64,000 bases of DNA from an uncultured Candidatus Saccharibacteria bacterium (GTDB taxonomy: Bacteria; Patescibacteriota; Saccharimonadia; Saccharimonadales; Saccharimonadaceae): positions 1-64,000 of the forward strand of contig CAMPVQ010000002.1 of NCBI GenBank assembly GCA_946997535.1, read 5' to 3'. The notes under the pieces were generated by a model, which was not told where the DNA came from, made no database searches, and worked only from the letters and a program-made list of their open reading frames with translations. Positions within the stretch are counted from its first letter, which is position 1. Each line of letters starts with the position of its first letter. The translations under genes were made by a program, and so were the position numbers. This document shows, piece by piece, positions 59,179 through 64,000 of the stretch.

Positions 59179-61041
59179 TTAGTAGTGCACGGCAATGTTG
59201 CGGCGCCAAGCGGCAAACGACGTGGCGGCAGTGCGGCCGGCAGCTTCGTCAACCACTGGCTTGAAGTTACAGACAAAATCAAACTTGCCCGTGGCGCGCA
59301 CAAAGTGAATCATGGTCTCGGTCGGCACCGGCTGGCCATAGCGCACGTAAACGGCACGTAGCTGCTTGCTGTCTGAGGCGCCAAACTTGAGCAAGCGCAC
59401 GCGCACCGCCTTGTCTGGCTGAGCGTCGGCGAGCGTGACCACTTTGCCGTCGGAATTGATGTAAAAGGCGTTATAAGACACGCGGTTGCCCTCGGTCAAG
59501 ATGTAAATGTAGGCATCGGCAATGGCGTTGTTGTCGGCGATAGCTTCCACGGCCAGCGACACCAAATCGGCCTGCGCTTGGCGAACTTCCTTGGCAAACT
59601 GCTTCTTCTCGGTGAACGACAGGGCACGCGCTTCTGCCTTAGCTGGCTCGGCTGGGGCGTCATCGTCCAGCTGCTCGGCATCAATCTGTTCGGCGGCATC
59701 GGCACCCGACATCAGGCGCTCCGACTCCACAGCCTTGTTCTGGTCGAGGTCTTGCATCAGGCTCTTATATGAAGTGTTATCCTTCAACTCCGGCCGCACC
59801 GTGGCGAGCTGGTCAAAAATGGCGTAAATCATCGCGTCGGCGTCGGTACACTCGGCAACGGTCTCAAGCTGGTCACCATCCTTGCGCGCCAAATCATAGT
59901 GCACGAGTCCGTCGTCTTGGTTAGAGACGCTCAGCACATAGCTACCACTGGCGCCGCGGCTGCAGAAGTACACAAACGGCTGCGAGTTGCCCTTACTGTC
60001 GAGAGTGGCGAGTAGGTTACCATTCATATGCACAGCTGGCAAATCCTTGGCATGCTGGCGAATGGCATCAACAATGTCGAGCTCGGCAAAGTGAGCGTCG
60101 TCATACGGGTATTCACTGGTGTTTTCGTCCACCCGACCGGTGGCATAAGCGCTAAACAATGGTGAAATGCGGTCCATCAGCTCCACCAGCTTAGCGTTGA
60201 CACTGCGGCGGCTGTCTTGATATTTCACGCGATGCTTGGCTTCGTAATCGATGGCAATCTGCTTGGCCACGCCGTAAAATAAGCCACAGAGCACAAGGTT
60301 GAGGTCACCCGAAGTAATCTGGCGCACCGTCACACCCGCTTTGCGCACCTCAAGGCAATAGCGGCGCGGGGCAGCCGCATAGAGATAAGTGCCGTCGTTC
60401 CCCGGCTTGGCAGTTTTTAAGAGACGCGGATAAAGGTCGGCGCGGTCGCCGTCCACCGGATAGCCCATCTGCTCGGCGTAATCGCGCACAGTGGCGCTCA
60501 TATACTCAAAACTCTCTTTGCTGTCGCTCACGGTCTCGGGCGTGAGGTCACGGCGGATAGCGGCACCCGAAAATTCTTTAGATATCTTACCTAAAATCGT
60601 CAGCTTGCGCTTCAACACAGCCGCTTCATCGAGCTTGCCGTCGGCTGCGGCATGGCGCGCCGCTTCATAGTCGGCAGCTAGTGAGTAGGCGAGCTTATCA
60701 AACACCACCTGCAAGCAGCGCTTGGCATCGGTGTACTTGAGGTACTGAGCACACTTGCCATCGCGCCACAGGGCAATGTGATACATCACCTTGCCATACT
60801 CGACGGTTAAATAAACCGACTGGCCATCACCGTACGGTCGGCCGCTCCGCATAAAGCGCAACGCCGTGAAATATTTGTCTGTTTTGGCGTGGCGAGCATA
60901 GAGTACTACCGTCTGGCCGTCATCCGCAAACCGTACTTGGTCGCGCAGCCCCGTAGTGTAGTCGCGCGCCGTCAAAAGCAGCTCGTCAAACGCGCGCTGC
61001 AAGTCGGCCCCACCACCTGCAATGTTATTACCCTCATTCAT
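59179..61041 (-). CDS. Large soluble protein with C-terminal YezG/DUF600-like domain
   Basis: 620 residues. Residues 1-430 carry repeated ~140-residue alpha/beta units (for example VLYARHAKTDKYFTALRF, YLYAAAPRRYCLEV, FVYFCSRGASGSYVLSV each followed by a Tyr/Asp-rich helix), suggesting three tandem related domains. An acidic linker is at about 455-485. The C-terminal ~120 residues (ADAYIYILTEG...YINSDGKVV..., then TMIHFVRATGKFDFVCNF) resemble the YezG/DUF600 immunity fold; this is a by-eye assignment. The start is just after a TGCTATAAT box (61051-61056); an earlier in-frame start lies upstream of it. Confidence 0.7.
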   Translation of the reverse strand: MNEGNNIAGGGADLQRAFDELLLTARDYTTGLRDQVRFADDGQTVVLYARHAKTDKYFTALRFMRSGRPYGDGQSVYLTVEYGKVMYHIALWRDGKCAQYLKYTDAKRCLQVVFDKLAYSLAADYEAARHAAADGKLDEAAVLKRKLTILGKISKEFSGAAIRRDLTPETVSDSKESFEYMSATVRDYAEQMGYPVDGDRADLYPRLLKTAKPGNDGTYLYAAAPRRYCLEVRKAGVTVRQITSGDLNLVLCGLFYGVAKQIAIDYEAKHRVKYQDSRRSVNAKLVELMDRISPLFSAYATGRVDENTSEYPYDDAHFAELDIVDAIRQHAKDLPAVHMNGNLLATLDSKGNSQPFVYFCSRGASGSYVLSVSNQDDGLVHYDLARKDGDQLETVAECTDADAMIYAIFDQLATVRPELKDNTSYKSLMQDLDQNKAVESERLMSGADAAEQIDAEQLDDDAPAEPAKAEARALSFTEKKQFAKEVRQAQADLVSLAVEAIADNNAIADAYIYILTEGNRVSYNAFYINSDGKVVTLADAQPDKAVRVRLLKFGASDSKQLRAVYVRYGQPVPTETMIHFVRATGKFDFVCNFKPVVDEAAGRTAATSFAAWRRNIAVHY

Positions 61042-61124
61042 ACTACCAATATTATAGCATAACCGCACCAATTGTACTAATGTTTAACAGTGAAGAGACG
61101 TCAAGCCACCACGCGCACCCCATA

Positions 61125-61153
61125 TTGACAAGTAAATGCATAAGTGTTATAGT
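61125..61153 (+). promoter_or_regulatory. Promoter of the first HNH gene
   Basis: TTGACA, 17, TATAGT, 10 bases before the ATG at 61163; almost no leader. An earlier in-frame start is excluded. Confidence 0.75.
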
Positions 61154-61162
61154 AAAGAAGAT

Positions 61163-61912
61163 ATGAAGTTAAACGAGTCAGATCTTACCAACTTCGACCT
61201 CTATCGTAGCGACGACATCAAGCCCGAGCTCAAGTCCGCCATGGCGCTGACGGCGCTGGATATTCTCAATAAGCTGCCATGCGGAGAAAAGCGGCCCGGC
61301 AATAAGCAAAAACCAGCCGAAGATGCCGATATGAACAAGTTTTATCTGCGCAATAAATACTTTAGGCGGCCCGGTATCAACAACGCCGAAAACGAAGCAG
61401 ACGAAATAAAAGTCTACAACAAAACTCTTCTTCGTGACCTAACTAACACCACAATACAACACGGTCCGTACGGCATCTACGTCACCGGCGGCGACTTACA
61501 TTGCCTGTACACTGGCAGCGACATCTCATTTAAACCCAAAGATGGCGCCAAGATTTCTAGCGTTATTGAGGTAGACCACGTAGTGCCACTAGAGGATGTC
61601 TGGCGTAGCGACCGCGGACTTAGCCCGCAAGCGCGGCACGAACTTTTTGGCAACGAGCTAGAAGTACAGGCTGTTGCGAAAATCGCCAACCGAAAAAAGG
61701 GGGCGGGCACCTTTGAGAAGTGGCCAATAATGAGACGCCAAAATTCTAGCTGCAATAGCGATAGCTATAACCATAAAAAATTTAACAAGCTCTATTTGGC
61801 GCAGTACGCCGTCCGTCAAGTAGTCATTAAAGACCTGTACGGCCTGCGTGTCAGCCCCAAGGAACGCGATTCGCTCAAAAACGTACTCACTCGCGCCGCC
61901 AAGCAGGCCTAA
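61163..61912 (+). CDS. HNH/DUF1524-type nuclease 1
   Basis: 249 residues. The core IEVDHVVPLEDVW (about 142-154), followed about 25 residues later by NELEVQAVAKIANRKKG and FEKW, matches the DUF1524/HNH pattern (DHxxPL..W ... N.L.....NR.KG...W). The His of DH is the likely general base, and the Asn and later residues hold metal. No signal peptide. The N-terminus (NFDLYRSDDIKPEL) is shared with the second copy at 62384. Probable DNA or RNA endonuclease with a defence or toxin role. Confidence 0.8.
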   Translation: MKLNESDLTNFDLYRSDDIKPELKSAMALTALDILNKLPCGEKRPGNKQKPAEDADMNKFYLRNKYFRRPGINNAENEADEIKVYNKTLLRDLTNTTIQHGPYGIYVTGGDLHCLYTGSDISFKPKDGAKISSVIEVDHVVPLEDVWRSDRGLSPQARHELFGNELEVQAVAKIANRKKGAGTFEKWPIMRRQNSSCNSDSYNHKKFNKLYLAQYAVRQVVIKDLYGLRVSPKERDSLKNVLTRAAKQA

Positions 61913-61917
61913 CGCCC

Positions 61918-62247
61918 TCATTTAGCCGCTTCGGCACTGCCAGTGACGCCGTATTTATCCGCAAAATACTTGTCCACCTCGGCGGCAGTATGAGTGCGCC
62001 CCGCAGCAATGCCATCCACGCCGCGCTGAACTTCGGCGTCCAGCTCCTCACGAGACAAGTCGCTCAGCGCCACCGGCTTACGCACTGGTAACCGCGGCTC
62101 AAAGGGTAAACCCTGCTGCAACACCACCTGACTGTAGAACATCTGAATAGCACTCGACGGCGAAATCCCCAGCCGCCCCAAAATCTGCTCGGCGTCTGTT
62201 TTTAAACCGGTATCAATTCTTGCGTAAACTGCGTTTGTGTTAGCCAT
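61918..62247 (-). CDS. RelB/DinJ-type antitoxin-like protein
   Basis: 109 residues. The N-terminus NAVYARIDTGLKTDAEQILGRLGISPSSAIQMFYSQVVLQQGLPFEP is a typical RelB/DinJ ribbon-helix-helix (VRIDxxLKxxAexIlxxLGlsxSxAIxmF). The C-terminal part would wrap a RelE/YafQ toxin, but no such toxin is adjacent. GGAG lies upstream of the ATG. It sits head-to-head or tail-to-tail with the two nuclease genes, so it may be an orphan or regulate them. Confidence 0.82.
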   Translation of the reverse strand: MANTNAVYARIDTGLKTDAEQILGRLGISPSSAIQMFYSQVVLQQGLPFEPRLPVRKPVALSDLSREELDAEVQRGVDGIAAGRTHTAAEVDKYFADKYGVTGSAEAAK

Positions 62248-62347
62248 GATGTCTCCTTTATGCTTTTATTTTACTAAAAATTACCCTCAAGCGCAAGCAA
62301 TTGCAAAAATTTTCCAGCAGGGGAGCGCGTATGGGGAGGGGCTTACT

Positions 62348-62379
62348 TTGACAAATACAACTAAATGTGTTAGTATAAT
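62348..62379 (+). promoter_or_regulatory. Promoter of the second HNH gene
   Basis: TTGACA and TATAAT separated by 20 bases, longer than usual; the last base lies 5 bases before the ATG at 62384. The in-frame starts further upstream are excluded. Confidence 0.5.
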
Positions 62380-62383
62380 AAAG

Positions 62384-63124
62384 ATGAGATTGCGCCCTAA
62401 CGACTTATACCGTAAACCCGAGCTGGCGTTTGGCCAGCTTGATAATGATAGCGCGCAATACCTCGCTAAAATCGCACTGCATGAGTTGCTTGGCCTCCAC
62501 GTGAAGCCAAAAGCCAGCAAATCCAACTACAACCGGCGGCATAGCTTTGACGAGTCTAACGACCACGACGCCGAAGCGTACAACCGCACCGAACGGCGGC
62601 AAGAAATTTTGCGACGCGACCTCGACAGCTACCAGCTCGACCGCCGCGGGCAGGTCAAGGCAGGGGAACTCGCCTGCCCGTACAGCGGTAAACACCTTGT
62701 AATGCCAACCTACTATGACATCGCACGCAGCGCTGATGTTGACCACGTGGTCGCCCTCAGCAACGCCTGGGTGACGGGCGCCAAAAACCTCACCCGTGCT
62801 AACCGCAACGAACTACTCAATCACCCGCTCGAATTACAGCTTGTCTCAAAACAAGCCAACACCGAAAAAGCTTCATCTGACGCCAGCCAGTGGTTGCCAG
62901 ACAACGTCCCCTACCGGCTGCAGTACGTGGCGCGGCAAATTGCCGTCAAAAACATCTTTCACCTCTGGGTTACTGAACCTGAACGCGAAGCAATGCGCCG
63001 CGTCTTAAAACCAATGGCTGAGTCTGCCATCCTCTACACAGAGCTACTCGCCGATGAAGCCAAGCGCCGCGAGCGAGTCGCCGCCGAGCGCGCCATGATT
63101 AAGAAAATCCGCCAAATACACTAA
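62384..63124 (+). CDS. HNH/DUF1524-type nuclease 2
   Basis: 246 residues, paralogue of the gene at 61163. Core ADVDHVVALSNAWVTGAKNL (about 122-141), then HPLELQLVSKQANTEKASSDASQWLP and a Tyr/Arg helix, as in DUF1524 nucleases. A CPYS segment (about 103) precedes the core where copy 1 has CLYTG. The N-terminus NDLYRKPEL is shared with copy 1. The C-terminus has an extra Arg/Glu-rich helix. Its leader is missing. Confidence 0.8.
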   Translation: MRLRPNDLYRKPELAFGQLDNDSAQYLAKIALHELLGLHVKPKASKSNYNRRHSFDESNDHDAEAYNRTERRQEILRRDLDSYQLDRRGQVKAGELACPYSGKHLVMPTYYDIARSADVDHVVALSNAWVTGAKNLTRANRNELLNHPLELQLVSKQANTEKASSDASQWLPDNVPYRLQYVARQIAVKNIFHLWVTEPEREAMRRVLKPMAESAILYTELLADEAKRRERVAAERAMIKKIRQIH

Positions 63125-64000
63125 CGCACTTAAGCTACTGCACGCGGCGTGTGGACGGTGATAGCAATGATAGCGATAGTCCAATAACCCGCGACAGCAA
63201 GCGGGCACGCTTAAAAAGTAGCACCCGCCAAAAACAGCCCGAAGGCGCGTGTCTGTGCCAACTTTACGCTTTCAAGACGTATGATTATACCTTTATGTTA
63301 ATGTCGCACAATTTTTAGCACATCGCGCGCGACGATTACGCCACCTTAAATGGCTGAATGGCTAGCTAAGTAACTTTACTAGCACCAAGCTAAGCCCCAA
63401 GCCCATGGCGCGCAGGTATAACGTAGCCACACATCACGTCATAACTTATGACAAGCCGTATCACCGCTACTCAAGCCGTAGCCCATAACAGCCAAGCAGA
63501 GGTGGGGCGGCGCACCACCCACCATAAAACAAGCTAATTAACAGAGGTAGCAGCCAGTCAAGACGGCTAATAAGGAGGATTTTGGCAGGGGGTGCGGCCA
63601 TAGTAGGGGGAGTTAAAATCGGGGGAGCTAGCGCAGACCGCAGCTTAACAGAGGTTACGCCAAAGACAGTCCGGCACGCGGGGCACTTGATGCGTCGCAT
63701 TTTTATTTTTCATTTTTTCGCGGGGCAGTCTGAGCGCGCCGCCAGCGCTCACTTTACAGAGGTGGGGCGGCGCTATCGCCGCGTCCTGACTTGCGGGCTT
63801 TACGTCGCACAACGTATGTTTTACGTTTTTTAACGACTTTAAAGCGACGCGTACCACTGATAACTACATAATAAGCACCAAATCGTGGCGCCGCGGCTGG
63901 CTTTCACTAAAATGGGGAAAATAATTAAATAATTATTTCTATGCCTAGCTTAATTAAATAATTCTCACCCGCAGCCCGTCGCCCACATATCAAATAATTA
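63125..64000. other. Non-coding region with short direct repeats and AT-rich end
   Basis: No convincing gene. CAGAGGTGGGGCGGCGC occurs twice (63497-63513 and 63757-63773) and AACAGAGGT again near 63540 and 63646. The last ~90 bases are AT-rich and carry three AAATAATT-type repeats. No tRNA, CRISPR or terminator was found. It may be decayed sequence, a regulatory zone of the next genes, or an origin-like segment; the last is unsupported by DnaA boxes. Confidence 0.5.

Noticed and set aside
63125..64000. CRISPR array in the repeat-bearing 3' region
   Set aside because: Repeats are only 9-17 bases, few and irregularly spaced; no cas genes in the window.
1..64000. UGA recoded as glycine (as in some CPR lineages)
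   Set aside because: UGA acts as an ordinary stop where gene ends can be judged by homology or overlap, and core genes contain no in-frame UGA.

Overview
The window reads as a chromosomal piece of a small-genome Patescibacteria (CPR) bacterium, most likely Saccharibacteria (TM7). This is an inference. The support is a mix of universal genes (tuf, rpsJ, topA, serS, secA, hpf, tgt, ackA), a sigma region 4 protein fused to HARE-like winged helices, a VirD4/TraG-like ATPase, many mRNAs that look leaderless, and very compact spacing. The standard code fits every reading frame examined.

Layout: 1-4.8 kb holds the tuf 3' part, rpsJ, a flippase-like protein and a membrane-anchored protein with an acidic/lysine-rich cytoplasmic tail. 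4.9-12.5 kb is a visibly AT-richer defence island: a type III restriction-modification operon with a DUF6414-like gene and an AAA+ ATPase, a decayed DUF4268 remnant, and a HEPN-type protein. 12.5-17 kb has tgt, ackA, a glycosyltransferase split at an (AG)12 tract, and tRNA-Gln. 17.2-18.2 kb has two small minus-strand genes with structured leaders. 18.4-40 kb is mostly plus-strand core: topA, the sigma4/HARE regulator, two M16-like proteins, the VirD4-like ATPase, Nudix, an ABC transporter with two FtsX-like permeases, a low-molecular-weight phosphatase, serS, hpf and secA. 59-63 kb has a 620-residue protein with a YezG-like C-terminus and two related HNH/DUF1524-type nucleases flanking a RelB/DinJ-like gene. 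The last ~0.9 kb is non-coding.

The striking part is 40.0-58.8 kb: about 18 divergent paralogues, all on the minus strand. Each is its own transcription unit: near-consensus promoter, hairpin-bearing leader with a conserved GGTGGTACATTA-like core, one CDS, one intrinsic terminator. The terminator U-tract of one unit often runs straight into the -35 box of the next (TTTTATTGACA). The proteins carry one or two copies of a ~130-residue module marked by RY/RF..., YLFDR and, in the N-terminal copy, NPxW. Two members are frameshifted and one is an internally deleted relic, so the array is actively gained and lost. I recognise no family.

Two surface-related genes look phase-variable. The glycosyltransferase has an (AG)12 tract, and a secreted protein embedded in the array has a G10 tract between its true start codon and its signal peptide. 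In this sequence both are in the off frame and one slippage step from on. Together with the expanding array this suggests rapid diversification of proteins that face a host or competitors.
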